Source: Arthrobacter sp. QXT-31 (GTDB lineage: Bacteria; Actinomycetota; Actinomycetes; Actinomycetales; Micrococcaceae). Taken from it: DNA of 64,000 bases. Under the pieces are notes generated by a model, which saw only the letters and a program-made list of their open reading frames with translations, was not told the DNA's origin and searched no databases. How positions within the stretch are numbered: the stretch's first letter is position 1; each line of letters begins with the position of its first letter. The stretch is taken from positions 2,790,001 to 2,854,000 of the forward strand of contig NZ_CP019304.1 in NCBI RefSeq assembly GCF_001969265.1, given 5' to 3'. Below, piece by piece: positions 1 to 10,432 of this stretch. A program made the translations under genes and the position numbers.

Positions 1-1416
1 AAGGAGCGATGACTTCCCGGCTCCGTTCGGCCCCACCAGGGCCACGACTTCCCCGCGGTGGAGGGTGAAGGATGCGTCGCGCACCAGCGGCTTGCCCTCG
101 CGCTGCACCTCGAGTTTCGTAGCCGTCAGCACGGGCGCGTGCTCCGCCGGGTTTTCCCCTGCTTCCCCGGGCGTTGGATGGGGAACGGCCGTGGCCGGAG
201 CGGAGGGTGCGACGCCGGGAACCAGGGTGCCGTCGTCGATGGTCCACCAGGAGTCGGCAATGGGCACGAGCGGCTTCGCCCGGTGCTCCGCCACGATGAC
301 GCAGACGCCCGCTTCGCGGGCCAGGGCGTTGAGCACGGCGATGACGCGGCCGCGTGCTGCGGAGTCAAGGTCGGCCAGGGGCTCGTCGACCAGGAGCAGG
401 GCCGGGTGCTCCACCACCGCAGCGGCGATGGCCACGAGCATCGCCTCACCCGCCGAAAGCGTGCTGATGTTCCGGTCCAGCAGGGCCGACACCCCGATAC
501 GCTCCGCGACCTCCGATACCCGTGCCTTGGCGGCGGCTGATGCCACGCCGCGCAGTTCGAGGGCGAGGGCGATTTCGTCGCGGACCCGGGTGGTGGCGAA
601 GGCGGCGCGCGGATTCTGCAGTACGACGCCGATGAGGCGGGCGGTGTCCCGCGGCGGCGTCGCGGCCCGGTCCGTTCCGGCGATGCACAGCGTGCCGGAA
701 ATGCCGCCGCCGTCAACGTGTGAGAGGAGGCCCGCGATGCCCCGCAGGATCGTGGACTTGCCGGAGCCGGTCGGCCCGGTTATGACCGTGATGGACCCGC
801 TCGACGGCGTGAACGTGGGGACGCGGACCTGCGCGTCACCAATGCTGAAGTGTGCGTCCCGGACGAGCAGCGGTGCTTCATCGCCGCGGCCGGACTGGAG
901 CGGCGACCGGCTCCCGAAGCCCCGCAGCTCCAGGGCTGCGGCGACCCGGCTGGCGTGCTCGAGGGTGCGCTCGAGCACGGGAACCAGCGCGCGGGGTCCG
1001 AAACGTTCGCCCCGCAGCCGGAAAGCCAGGCGCACGGAGCCCACGGCGTCGGAGAGCGCGGGCAGCGCTGCCCAGGCCACCACAAGCATCCGGGCCATGC
1101 CCTGCATGGGGCCGCCGCGGGCCAGGACGACGAAGCCACGGGCCACGTCCACGCAGGCGTTGAGGAGGCCGAAGCCGAAGATCAAGCCGGCAATCGGCAG
1201 GGCGGACAGGACCGCCTCCTCCAGGCCCTGGGCCGTTACCGGCCCGAAGAGGACCACATGGGCATACGGGGCAGGCAACGGGATCGCCGGTATGTCGAAC
1301 AGAACCGAATCACCAATGCCTGCCCCGTTGAAAAGGATGCGGTAGATGACCCGCGCCGCGATGAAAACGACGGCGAGAGCCGCCCCTGCCCGTAACGGCG
1401 CGGGTCGAAAGGTCAC
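1..1416 (-). CDS. ECF-type ABC transporter, T-component fused to two ATPase domains (3' end outside window)
   Basis: Energy-coupling module of a vitamin or metal-ion uptake system, acting at the inner face of the membrane. The first ~190 residues form a CbiQ-like T component: several hydrophobic segments, then the coupling motif ALELRGFG near residue 170. Two ABC ATPase domains follow. The first has Walker A GPTGSGKST, a Q-loop in VVLQNPRAA, signature LSAGE, Walker B LLLVDEPLADLD and H-loop VAEHR. The second begins with Walker A GPNGAGKSS and is cut by the window edge. The GTG start at 1416 overlaps the stop of the upstream lipoprotein gene (GTGA), so the two are translationally coupled. Substrate unknown; no S component is in view. 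The T-A-A order is what I see; the transport role is inferred from the family. Confidence 0.87.
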   Translation of the reverse strand, partial: MTFRPAPLRAGAALAVVFIAARVIYRILFNGAGIGDSVLFDIPAIPLPAPYAHVVLFGPVTAQGLEEAVLSALPIAGLIFGFGLLNACVDVARGFVVLARGGPMQGMARMLVVAWAALPALSDAVGSVRLAFRLRGERFGPRALVPVLERTLEHASRVAAALELRGFGSRSPLQSGRGDEAPLLVRDAHFSIGDAQVRVPTFTPSSGSITVITGPTGSGKSTILRGIAGLLSHVDGGGISGTLCIAGTDRAATPPRDTARLIGVVLQNPRAAFATTRVRDEIALALELRGVASAAAKARVSEVAERIGVSALLDRNISTLSAGEAMLVAIAAAVVEHPALLLVDEPLADLDSAARGRVIAVLNALAREAGVCVIVAEHRAKPLVPIADSWWTIDDGTLVPGVAPSAPATAVPHPTPGEAGENPAEHAPVLTATKLEVQREGKPLVRDASFTLHRGEVVALVGPNGAGKSSLL

Positions 1417-1988
1417 GCCGTCGGTGCGGCCGGTGCGCCGTCGACCGTGTAGAGCAGCTCCAGGCTCTGTCCCGGGCTGACCTTCAGGGTGGCGAGGCCT
1501 TCCTGCGCGTATGCCCAGGGGCCGGATTCCGGCTTAACCCACAGGGACCAGTAGGCGAAGGCGGCAGGCATCTTCTTGCATTCCTCGCGGTACGTGCCGC
1601 CCTTGTGGGTGATGTCCAAGTCCGCGGCTGGCACGCCGTTCACCCGGCACACCAGTTCCTTGGGGTATTGGTCGGTGCCCTCGGTCTTCACCTTTGCCTC
1701 ATCGAGCACCTTGGAAGCGAGAGTCGGCGCGTCCACGGGCACGCAGACGGATGTGTCGGCGGCAGCCTGCTTCAGGGCGCCCGAGTCGACGATCACCTTC
1801 ACCCCGGCGCAGGGCTCGGTGGCCGCGCTGGATTCAGAGGCGGCGCTGGTGGAAGCCGCTGCTGTGGAAGTCGTTTCAGAAGCGGTTGGCTGGGTGGCGG
1901 CCGGCGAGGAGCAGGCGGCGAGGCTAAACAGGAGACCTGCGGCGGCGAGGGAGCTCGCGGCGGCGGTGCGAATCTTAGTCAGTGTCAC
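1413..1988 (-). CDS. Secreted lipoprotein resembling the Streptomyces SCO2322 family
   Basis: 191-residue lipoprotein. The N-terminus has a signal peptide ending in the lipobox LAAC (Cys at about residue 26), then a Ser/Thr/Ala-rich linker to about residue 58. The folded part has paired cysteines (ACTEPC-type, VCVP, VCRVNG, EECKK) and a C-terminal YWSLW...WAYAQEG...PGQSLELLY segment. This YWS-W plus PG arrangement resembles SCO2322-type proteins, which in actinomycetes sit next to ECF transporter genes as here. It may present a ligand to the transporter encoded immediately downstream. The start is GTG at 1988 with only a weak ribosome site. Ligand unknown; the family assignment is by pattern recognition and moderate. 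Confidence 0.7.
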   Translation of the reverse strand: MTLTKIRTAAASSLAAAGLLFSLAACSSPAATQPTASETTSTAAASTSAASESSAATEPCAGVKVIVDSGALKQAAADTSVCVPVDAPTLASKVLDEAKVKTEGTDQYPKELVCRVNGVPAADLDITHKGGTYREECKKMPAAFAYWSLWVKPESGPWAYAQEGLATLKVSPGQSLELLYTVDGAPAAPTA

Positions 1989-2086
1989 TTGTTAAGGGTA
2001 GGACGTTGCCTGCCCGGAACCGGATGCCTTCGCGTTGTGTGACGTTACTTTGGCCCTCTTGACCGAAGTGAGCGCATGTGCCACAT

Positions 2087-2111
2087 TGAACACAATGTTC
2101 ATATTATGAAC
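2087..2111. promoter_or_regulatory. Two overlapping palindromes upstream of the cupin gene
   Basis: TGAACACAATGTTCA (2087-2101) and GTTCATATTATGAAC (2097-2111) are both inverted repeats and share five bases. They lie between the divergent lipoprotein and cupin genes, about 50 bp before the cupin start. A TTGACC hexamer at 2059-2064 with CACATT 17 bp on (2082-2087) could be the cupin promoter, which would place the palindromes over its start. Likely a repressor or activator site; no regulator gene is adjacent. Confidence 0.45.
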
Positions 2112-2157
2112 GCCCCCCGTGTGCATGATGACCGTCATGCATGATGAAAGGAAGCAC

Positions 2158-2520
2158 ATGACGAACGCACAAGTAAAAGTCCTCCGTTCGCTGGAGAACC
2201 TGTCCCTCGGCGACCTGGTCCTCAAGCCAACAGCCGTCAACGGCACCGAGCCGAAGGACGCGGCCGACAACGCCCTCACCGTCAACGCCAGCAGCGTGGA
2301 CCTCGGATTCTGGGAGTGCTCGCCGGGCAGCTTCAAAACCGCCCGCCAGGGCGTCAACGAGGTCATCCTGGTGCTGGAGGGCAAGGGAACCCTCGTCTCC
2401 GACGCCGGCGAGCGGGTGGACCACAAGGCGGGCGACATGGTCCTGATCCCGAACGGCTGGAGCGGGGTCTGGGAAATCCACGAGCACTTCAAGAAGCAGT
2501 ACGTCACCATCGCCGTCTAG
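2158..2520 (+). CDS. Small cupin-domain protein (Cupin_3 type)
   Basis: A single-domain cupin of 120 residues. The middle carries the double-stranded beta-helix signature: FWECSPGSF, then EVILVLEGKGTLVSD, then HKAGDMVLIPNGWSGVWEI. This resembles DUF861/Cupin_3 proteins, a family that includes EutQ- and ureidoglycine-aminohydrolase-like folds, but the length and few His residues do not settle a reaction. The start at 2158 is chosen because GAAAGGA sits about 7 bases upstream; an upstream in-frame ATG at 2119 has no such site. The stop codon TAG lies within the CTAG sequence where an IS481 element has inserted, so the protein stays intact. Function unknown. Confidence 0.8.
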   Translation: MTNAQVKVLRSLENLSLGDLVLKPTAVNGTEPKDAADNALTVNASSVDLGFWECSPGSFKTARQGVNEVILVLEGKGTLVSDAGERVDHKAGDMVLIPNGWSGVWEIHEHFKKQYVTIAV

Positions 2521-3595
2521 TTGTATTGACCACGGACGTTAGTGACGCTCGGCGTGGTTCGGTGACATGAAGAAGACCTCCGGGTGGAGTGGGGCTTGTC
2601 TAGAGTCCAATTCCACGCACGGAGGTCTTCATGTCCCACCCTAACGCTCTTCTGACGCCCCGTGGCCGGCTGCAGCTCGCGCAGTGTGTCGTTGACCAAT
2701 GTTGGAGTCTGCGCCGGGCCGCGGAACGGTTCCAGGTCTCGGTCCCGACCGCTGCGCGCTGGGCTGAGCGCTACCGCGAGCATGGACCGGAAGCAATGGA
2801 GGACCGCTCCAGCCGCCCGCACTCTTCGCCTCGGCGGACTGCCACGCGTACCGAGCGGCGGATCATCGCCCTCCGTGTGAACCGCCGGTGGGGCCCTGCC
2901 AGGATCGGTTATCTGCTGGGCATCCACCCCTCCACCGTCCATCGTGTGCTGTCCCGCTACCGGCTCGCGAAACTGGCCTGGCTCGATCGCGGCACCGGCA
3001 GGGTGATCCGCCGCTACGAACACGACAAGCCCGGGGACCTGGTCCACGTCGACATCAAAAAGCTCGGCCGTATCCCCAATGGCGGCGGACACCGGGTCCT
3101 GGGCAGGACCGCCGGGTGGAAGAACAAGACCGGCACCACGGCCAACCGCCGGCCCGGCTATCACTACCTCCACAACGCCGTCGATGACCACTCACGTCTT
3201 GCCTACAGCGAGATCCTCACCGACGAGAAAAAGGAAACAGCAGCAGCCTTCTGGTCCCGGGCCAATGCCTGGTTCAACGCCCACGGAATCACCGTCCAGC
3301 GCGTCCTGACCGATAACGGGAACTGCTACCGGTCCCGCGCTTTCGCTGAAGCCCTGGGCCCGGACATCAAGCACAAACGCACCCGCCCCTACCGGCCACA
3401 AACCAACGGCAAGGTCGAACGCTTCAACCGGACCATGCTCGAGGAATGGGCCTACATCCGCCCGTACCGCTCAGAGGCCGAGCGTGTCGCCGCTTTCCCC
3501 GACTGGCTCCATGCCTACAATCACCACCGATCCCACACCGCCCTCAAAGGTCAGACACCGGCCAGCCGCGTCACCAACCTCTCAGGTCAATACAT
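2521..3595 (+). mobile_element. IS481-family insertion sequence, intact, flanked by CTAG duplications
   Basis: 1075 bp. The ends are imperfect inverted repeats: left begins TTGTATTGACC and the right end, reversed, begins ATGTATTGACC; both continue to GTTxGTGACG about 26 bp in. CTAG is present on both sides (2517-2520 and 3596-3599), as expected for a 4-bp target duplication; the IS481 family is known to favour CTAG targets. Before insertion the single CTAG would have carried the stop codons of two convergent genes, the cupin on + and the DUF2231 gene on -. Each gene now has its own copy, so neither is damaged. One transposase gene fills the element. Confidence 0.9.
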
Positions 3596-3599
3596 CTAG
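2631..3599 (+). CDS. IS481-family DDE transposase
   Basis: 322 residues, full length for the family. The N-terminal ~75 residues are a helix-turn-helix of the Tc3/Mu type (ALTPRGRLQLAQCVV start, RRAAERFQVS recognition region). An integrase catalytic core follows with DDE residues in VHVDIKKLG (Asp), VLTDNGNCY (Asp) and NGKVERFNRTM (Glu), and the closing HRSHTALKGQTPASR motif. The stop codon TAG and the last base of the final codon come from the duplicated CTAG target, not from the element itself. No frameshift or internal stop, so the element could be active. Confidence 0.93.
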   Translation: MSHPNALLTPRGRLQLAQCVVDQCWSLRRAAERFQVSVPTAARWAERYREHGPEAMEDRSSRPHSSPRRTATRTERRIIALRVNRRWGPARIGYLLGIHPSTVHRVLSRYRLAKLAWLDRGTGRVIRRYEHDKPGDLVHVDIKKLGRIPNGGGHRVLGRTAGWKNKTGTTANRRPGYHYLHNAVDDHSRLAYSEILTDEKKETAAAFWSRANAWFNAHGITVQRVLTDNGNCYRSRAFAEALGPDIKHKRTRPYRPQTNGKVERFNRTMLEEWAYIRPYRSEAERVAAFPDWLHAYNHHRSHTALKGQTPASRVTNLSGQYI

Positions 3600-4156
3600 T
3601 TTGGGCCGGGGAGCCTCAGGTCGGCATCAGTGGTCCTTCGGGCCGTTCCCCGGTTGAGCGCCAAATGCCCGCCCAGGAAACCGGCGCCCGCCAGGACTGC
3701 ATTCCCCGCGAGTCCAAGCCCCGCACCGAGGCCATGCCGGCCGCGCAGCCGCGCGACCAGGGACCCGAGGAACAGGAAGATGGCGACGTCGGTCCCGAGA
3801 CCGTGTACTGCCCCGATCCGGCGCTCGGCGCCGGTCATCTCCGCCCAGTCCCCGGCACCCGCGAGAGAGGTTGGCCCGGACGCTACCAGGCCGGCCCCCA
3901 CCAGAAGCGTTGCCCCGGACCGGGCCTGGGTTCCTCCGGCCAGGTCGAGAATGGAGGCGGCGGTCCAGCACCCAATTGTCACGTCAGTCAGTGGGGGATG
4001 GGCTGAGTGGCCGAGGACGCCGGTGTGGAACAGGCTGCGCCGTGCCCAGGCCGGTATCGGGCCGTAGAGGAGCTCCTGGGCGGCAGCCAGCTTTTCCGAG
4101 ACAGGGCTCGAGCCCACCGCCCGGGCCACGCGCTGCGGCAACGACAACTCATTCAC
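3596..4156 (-). CDS. DUF2231-type integral membrane protein
   Basis: 186 residues with about four membrane segments. Landmarks of the DUF2231 family are present: GHSAHPPLTDVTIGCWTAA (family GHPLHP...LPIG.W), the GAGDWAEMTGAERRIGAVHG loop with a conserved Trp, and FLGGHLALNRG near the end. In many actinobacteria this domain is followed by a Rieske domain; here the protein stops soon after GGHL, so it is the short form. The start is GTG at 4156. Its TAG stop is read from the CTAG that an IS481 element duplicated, and the pre-insertion sequence would have given the same stop, so the insertion did not truncate it. Role unknown, probably redox- or membrane-associated. Confidence 0.75.
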   Translation of the reverse strand: MNELSLPQRVARAVGSSPVSEKLAAAQELLYGPIPAWARRSLFHTGVLGHSAHPPLTDVTIGCWTAASILDLAGGTQARSGATLLVGAGLVASGPTSLAGAGDWAEMTGAERRIGAVHGLGTDVAIFLFLGSLVARLRGRHGLGAGLGLAGNAVLAGAGFLGGHLALNRGTARRTTDADLRLPGPN

Positions 4157-4258
4157 GGGTCACACGCTACGCCCTCGGCTCAGCTCTGGACAGGGTGCCA
4201 CCTCTGGACAGGATCAGTGCCCGGCAACTGCCAGCCGTCCTGACCCTTTCTTAACCAA

Positions 4259-4303
4259 GAACGACGGCGACACGCCGGATCTACCGGTGTGTCGCCGTCG
4301 TTC
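4259..4303. terminator. Strong hairpin terminator
   Basis: Perfect 15-bp stem GAACGACGGCGACAC / GTGTCGCCGTCGTTC with a further CCGG/CCGG pairing in the loop. It lies downstream of the dimethylglycine oxidase paralogue (leftward) and upstream of the DUF2231 gene. Confidence 0.75.
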
Positions 4304-4396
4304 CCCAACCGCCCCCTAACCTCGCAAGCTCGGCCAGGGAACCCTGCGGTCGTGGGCCCAGCTTCAAAGAAGGTCAGGACGGCCCCGCAAAGCGGG

Positions 4397-6928
<2,532 letters not shown>

Positions 6929-6939
6929 TTAGCGGAAAA

Positions 6940-7908
6940 TTAACGGAAGACGACGGTGCGGGTGTTGTTGAGCAGGACGCGGTGCTGGCAGTGCCACTTC
7001 ACCGCGCGGGAGAGCGCCTGGGTCTCGGCGTCCCGGCCCACCGTCACCAGCGCGTCCGGGTCGAGGGCGTGGTCCACGCGGAAGACTTCCTGCTCGATGA
7101 TGGGACCTTCATCGAGGTCGGCGGTGACGTAGTGGGCCGTGGCGCCCACCATCTTCACGCCGCGGTCGTAGGCCTGGTGGTACGGCTTCGCACCCTTGAA
7201 GCCGGGCAGGAACGAGTGGTGGATGTTGATGGCCCGTCCGCGCAGCTTCTTGCACAGGTCGTCGGACAGCACCTGCATGTAGCGGGCCAGCACCACGAGG
7301 TCGGCGTCGTATTCGGCCACGAGGTCCAGCAGGCGGGCCTCGGCCTCGGGCTTGGTGGCGGCCGTTACGGGCACGTGGATGAAGGTCAGCCCGGCCGCTT
7401 CGGCCATGGGGCGCAGGTCCTCATGGTTGGAAACCACGACGGCGATCTCCGCACCCAGGCTGCCGGCCCGCCACCGGAAGATGAGGTCATTCAGGCAGTG
7501 GCCGAACTTCGACACCATGACCAGCAGCCGCTGCGGGCGTCCGTCGTGGATGCTGAAGTCCATGCCGAACTCGCCGGCGATGGCTGCGAACTCTGCGGTC
7601 AGGCTTTCGGCCGTCTGCTGGCCGGGCTCACCGAGCCTGGCGAAAGGACCCTGGTCGCCGTCGATGCCGCTGTGCGTGAAGGCGGTCCGCAGGTACAGGT
7701 TGCCGCTGACGTGGTCGTCGAACTGCTGGTGCTCCACGATGTCGAAGCCACGGTCCGCCAGGAAGGTGGTGATGGCGCGGACGATGCCCGGCCGTTCCGG
7801 GCAGGCCAGGGTGAGGACAAATTCCGCAGCGCGGGCTTTTGCCGGAGTGCCGCTGTTGGCGGCGGTGGTGGAGGCGACTGCGGGGGCGCCTTCAAGGACT
7901 GTGGACAA
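6940..7908 (-). CDS. purU: Formyltetrahydrofolate deformylase (first of three)
   Basis: Hydrolyses 10-formyl-THF to formate and THF, unloading folate carbon released by demethylation. 322 residues: an N-terminal ACT domain (~30-110, beginning FVLTLACPERPGIV) and a C-terminal formyltransferase fold with the catalytic segment INIHHSFLPGFKGAKPYHQAY and the aspartate in ADLDEGPII. The start is TTG at 7908, preceded by AGGAGAAAATC; the first ~25 residues are an Ala-rich extension. It lies between the BCCT carrier (9 bp upstream) and the dimethylglycine oxidase paralogue, so all are co-transcribed. Two more purU genes occur at 23973 and 57303. Confidence 0.95.
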   Translation of the reverse strand: MSTVLEGAPAVASTTAANSGTPAKARAAEFVLTLACPERPGIVRAITTFLADRGFDIVEHQQFDDHVSGNLYLRTAFTHSGIDGDQGPFARLGEPGQQTAESLTAEFAAIAGEFGMDFSIHDGRPQRLLVMVSKFGHCLNDLIFRWRAGSLGAEIAVVVSNHEDLRPMAEAAGLTFIHVPVTAATKPEAEARLLDLVAEYDADLVVLARYMQVLSDDLCKKLRGRAINIHHSFLPGFKGAKPYHQAYDRGVKMVGATAHYVTADLDEGPIIEQEVFRVDHALDPDALVTVGRDAETQALSRAVKWHCQHRVLLNNTRTVVFR

Positions 7909-7917
7909 GATTTTCTC

Positions 7918-9801
7918 CTAGGGTGTAGCAGACTGGGCTGCGGTTGGGGCGGTGGCAGGGGCATCGGTGGCCCGGCCACTGCAGGGGGCGTCATCTGGGC
8001 AATGCGGGGTGCATTCGTGTTTGGTGACGAGGTCGAAGTGGACACCGCCGTGTTGCTGGACGCCTGAACGGATGGCCCGTTCGACGACGCTTGTGGCCAG
8101 CCTGCTTCGCAAGGCCAGCGGATCACGCCGCAGGTCCCGGGCCAGGGCAAGGCACAGGAGCAGCATGACCAGGACAAAGGGCAGGGCGGCGACGATGGTG
8201 ATGCGCTGCAGCCCCGATAGTGCTTCGGACGGTTCATCTCCGCCGGCCAGCAGCATCACCGCGGCCACGCCGCCGGTCAGCAGGCCCCAGAAGATGACCA
8301 GTCCGCGGCGGGGTTCGCTGGATCCGTTGGAGCTCAGCGACGCCATGATGATGGAGGCCGAGTCGGCTCCGGTGACGAAGAAGATGGCCACCAGGACCAT
8401 GGCCAGGACGATGACGGCGGTGGTGGCCCAGGCCGGCATGCTCAGGTTCGAGACCAGGTCGAAGAGGGCGCCGTCAAAGTCGATCGACGGGGATCCGCCG
8501 GCCATGGACACCAGGCCGTCGGCGGGGTTCTCCGTCCGGTCGGCCTGCTGCTGGATTCCGAAGGCGGTGCCGCCGAAGATCCCAAACCAGATCACACTGA
8601 CGATGCTGGGAACCAGCAGCACGCCGGTGACGAACTGCCGGATGGTCCGTCCCCGGCTGATCCGGGCGATGAACATCCCTACGAACGGCGTCCAGGACAC
8701 CCACCAGGCCCAGTAGAAGATGGTCCAGCCGGACAGCCAGCTGCGCAGCGCCTCGTCGCCCACGGCTTCGGTACGGGAGGACATGACCGCCAGGTCCCTG
8801 GCGTAGTCACCCAGCGCGGCCGGAACCAGGTTGAGGATGAACAGTGTGGGGCCGGCAACGAAGACGACGACGGCCAGGACGACCGCGAGGACCATGTTGA
8901 TGTTGGACAGCCACTGGATGCCCCGGCTGATGCCGGAGACAGCGGAGGCCACAAAGCAGGACGTGAGTACGGCCACGATCACCACGAGCACCGGTGTGCC
9001 GATTTCCCCGACCCAGCCGTTGGAGGTGAAGCCGCTGCCGATCTGAAGCGCACCCAGGCCCAGCGACGCGGCCGTGCCGAACAGCGTGGCGAAGATCGCC
9101 AGGATGTTGATGAACTTGCCCACCGGCCCCTCGACCATGCGAATGCCGAAGAGCGAAGTGAACGCCGCGGAAATCAGCTGCTTGCGGCCCAACCGGTAGG
9201 TGCCGTAGGCCATCGCGATTCCCACCACGGCGTACATGGCCCAGGGGTGCAGCGTCCAGTGGAAGATGGATGTGGCCATGGCGGTCTGGACCGCTTCCGG
9301 GGTACGCCCGTCAACAGTCCCGGGCGGCGGCGCAATGTAGTGGTAGAGCGGCTCTGCCACGCCATAGAACATCAGCCCGATGCCCATGCCGGCGGCGAAC
9401 ATCATGGCCACCCAGGAAACGGTGCGGAACTCCGGCTTTTCACCGTCCTTGCCCAGCGGGATGTTGCCGAACTTGCCCAAGGCCAGCCACAGGACAAAGA
9501 CCACGAACAGCGAAGCCAGGACCATGAACAGCCAGCCGGTGTATTCCATCACCCAGCCGAGGACGCTTTGCGACGTGGCCGCAAGGCTGTCCCGGCCCAG
9601 GAAACCCCAGAGCACAAAGGCGACGGCGAACACCCCGGTAATCCCGAACGTCACCTTGTCGAGGGTGAGGTGGCGGTTACGGCGCGCCGACACCGCCTGC
9701 TCGGTTTTGCTCTGCCGGAGTTCCTGAAGGATCTGGACGTGCTCGTCCAGTTCCGGCAGGCGCGCGTCGCCGCTGCTCCGGGTGCCGCTGTTCAGGGCCA
9801 T
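7918..9801 (-). CDS. BCCT-family betaine/choline/carnitine transporter (first copy)
   Basis: 627-residue carrier with 12 predicted membrane helices, importing quaternary amines by Na+ or H+ coupling. Family hallmarks are the GMGIGLMFYGVAEPLYHY helix (about 150-170) and the Trp-rich GWTIFYWAWWVSWTPF segment, which forms the betaine-binding aromatic cage, followed by ARISRGRTIRQF. The cytosolic C-terminal tail ends in a Cys/His cluster (HECTPHC then PC), unusual for BCCT proteins. Second gene of the leftward betaine run, between Rieske ferredoxin and purU; AAAGGA precedes the ATG. A close paralogue lies at 31154-33052. Glycine betaine is the likely substrate from context. Confidence 0.93.
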   Translation of the reverse strand: MALNSGTRSSGDARLPELDEHVQILQELRQSKTEQAVSARRNRHLTLDKVTFGITGVFAVAFVLWGFLGRDSLAATSQSVLGWVMEYTGWLFMVLASLFVVFVLWLALGKFGNIPLGKDGEKPEFRTVSWVAMMFAAGMGIGLMFYGVAEPLYHYIAPPPGTVDGRTPEAVQTAMATSIFHWTLHPWAMYAVVGIAMAYGTYRLGRKQLISAAFTSLFGIRMVEGPVGKFINILAIFATLFGTAASLGLGALQIGSGFTSNGWVGEIGTPVLVVIVAVLTSCFVASAVSGISRGIQWLSNINMVLAVVLAVVVFVAGPTLFILNLVPAALGDYARDLAVMSSRTEAVGDEALRSWLSGWTIFYWAWWVSWTPFVGMFIARISRGRTIRQFVTGVLLVPSIVSVIWFGIFGGTAFGIQQQADRTENPADGLVSMAGGSPSIDFDGALFDLVSNLSMPAWATTAVIVLAMVLVAIFFVTGADSASIIMASLSSNGSSEPRRGLVIFWGLLTGGVAAVMLLAGGDEPSEALSGLQRITIVAALPFVLVMLLLCLALARDLRRDPLALRSRLATSVVERAIRSGVQQHGGVHFDLVTKHECTPHCPDDAPCSGRATDAPATAPTAAQSATP

Positions 9802-9832
9802 GAAAGTCCTTTGCTCCGATTAAAGGGCTCGC

Positions 9833-10183
9833 TTAGATGTGGCCGTTAACCGTCAGGCCCGGGGGAAGGTTGGGCTCGTCCTCGGACTCGATGACCATGA
9901 TGTCGCCGTCAACAACCTGGACTTCGTGCACGCGGACGGGGAGTTTGGCCGGCGGTGCGTCAACCTGTCCGGTCCGGAGATTGAACTTGGAGGCGTGCAG
10001 CGGGCACTCGACCTCGCAGCCTTCCACCCAGCCGTCGGTCAGCGACGCGTCCTGGTGGGTGCAGGTGTCGTCAATCGCGAAAAGCTCGCCCTCCTCGGTG
10101 TGGAAGACGGCGATGGGCGGCGCGGTGTTCAGGCGCAGGGCTTCCCCTGGTGCCAGTTCGCTGAGCGGGCATGCCTTGTGCAT
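9833..10183 (-). CDS. Rieske [2Fe-2S] ferredoxin of a three-component oxygenase
   Basis: 116 residues, one Rieske domain. Cluster ligands are clear: CTHQ (Cys and His near 42-44) and, about 17 residues on, CPLHASKF (Cys and His). It should carry electrons from the NAD(P)H-dependent reductase encoded divergently (10433) to the terminal oxygenase at 11731. First gene of the leftward run toward BCCT, purU and the dimethylglycine oxidase paralogue, just downstream of promoter module A. ATG at 10183 with AAGAGG upstream. DNA matching its 3' half survives as decayed remnants at about 33110-33200 and 27294-27323, so this is the only intact copy here. An NirD-like role is less likely given the neighbours. 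Confidence 0.9.
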   Translation of the reverse strand: MHKACPLSELAPGEALRLNTAPPIAVFHTEEGELFAIDDTCTHQDASLTDGWVEGCEVECPLHASKFNLRTGQVDAPPAKLPVRVHEVQVVDGDIMVIESEDEPNLPPGLTVNGHI

Positions 10184-10261
10184 TGGGGGGCCTCTTTTCT
10201 CGTGTGGAACGTATATATGTGGTGCTGACGGGTTGTTCCGTATAGTTCAACAGCCGTCGTA

Positions 10262-10300
10262 ATATGCAACAGAGTGCTTTCCGTCACAGCCTTTTGTCAA
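10262..10300 (-). promoter_or_regulatory. Promoter module A, leftward (ferredoxin-BCCT-purU-dmg paralogue)
   Basis: On the minus strand TTGACA (10300-10295), 18 bp, then CACTCTGTTGCATAT (10276-10262). The same arrangement recurs at 10350, 27588, 33281, 33313 and, diverged, 46262. TTGACA fits a -35 box; CACTCT would fall at -10 and GTTGCATAT just after it, suggesting an activator- or repressor-controlled promoter. It faces away from module B in the same 249-bp gap. Confidence 0.65.
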
Positions 10301-10349
10301 GGGCAGGGGGCCCGATTACGCGCCCGTTCTTTTATGAGTCATTTGCCCC

Positions 10350-10387
10350 TTGACAGTGACGGTGGCATGGATCACTCTGTTGCATAT
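10350..10387 (+). promoter_or_regulatory. Promoter module B, rightward (ferredoxin reductase and Rieske oxygenase)
   Basis: TTGACA (10350-10355), 17 bp, CACTCTGTTGCATAT (10373-10387), 45 bp before the reductase ATG. It is the mirror of module A. The two CACTCTGTTGCATAT boxes sit at the outer edges of the pair with the -35 boxes inside. Confidence 0.65.
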
Positions 10388-10432
10388 AGCGATTGTTGTT
10401 GCGCTAAAAGCAATAGAAAGAGGGGTGTACAT

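Noticed and set aside
65..1345. Long open frame on the + strand
   Set aside because: It is the high-GC shadow of the T-A-A transporter gene, whose minus frame has all ABC motifs.
10350..10387. TTGCA in the promoter box looked like a sigma-54 -12 element
   Set aside because: No GG at the required distance in all copies, and actinobacteria of this group are not known to have sigma-54. TTGACA at 17-18 bp is the better reading.
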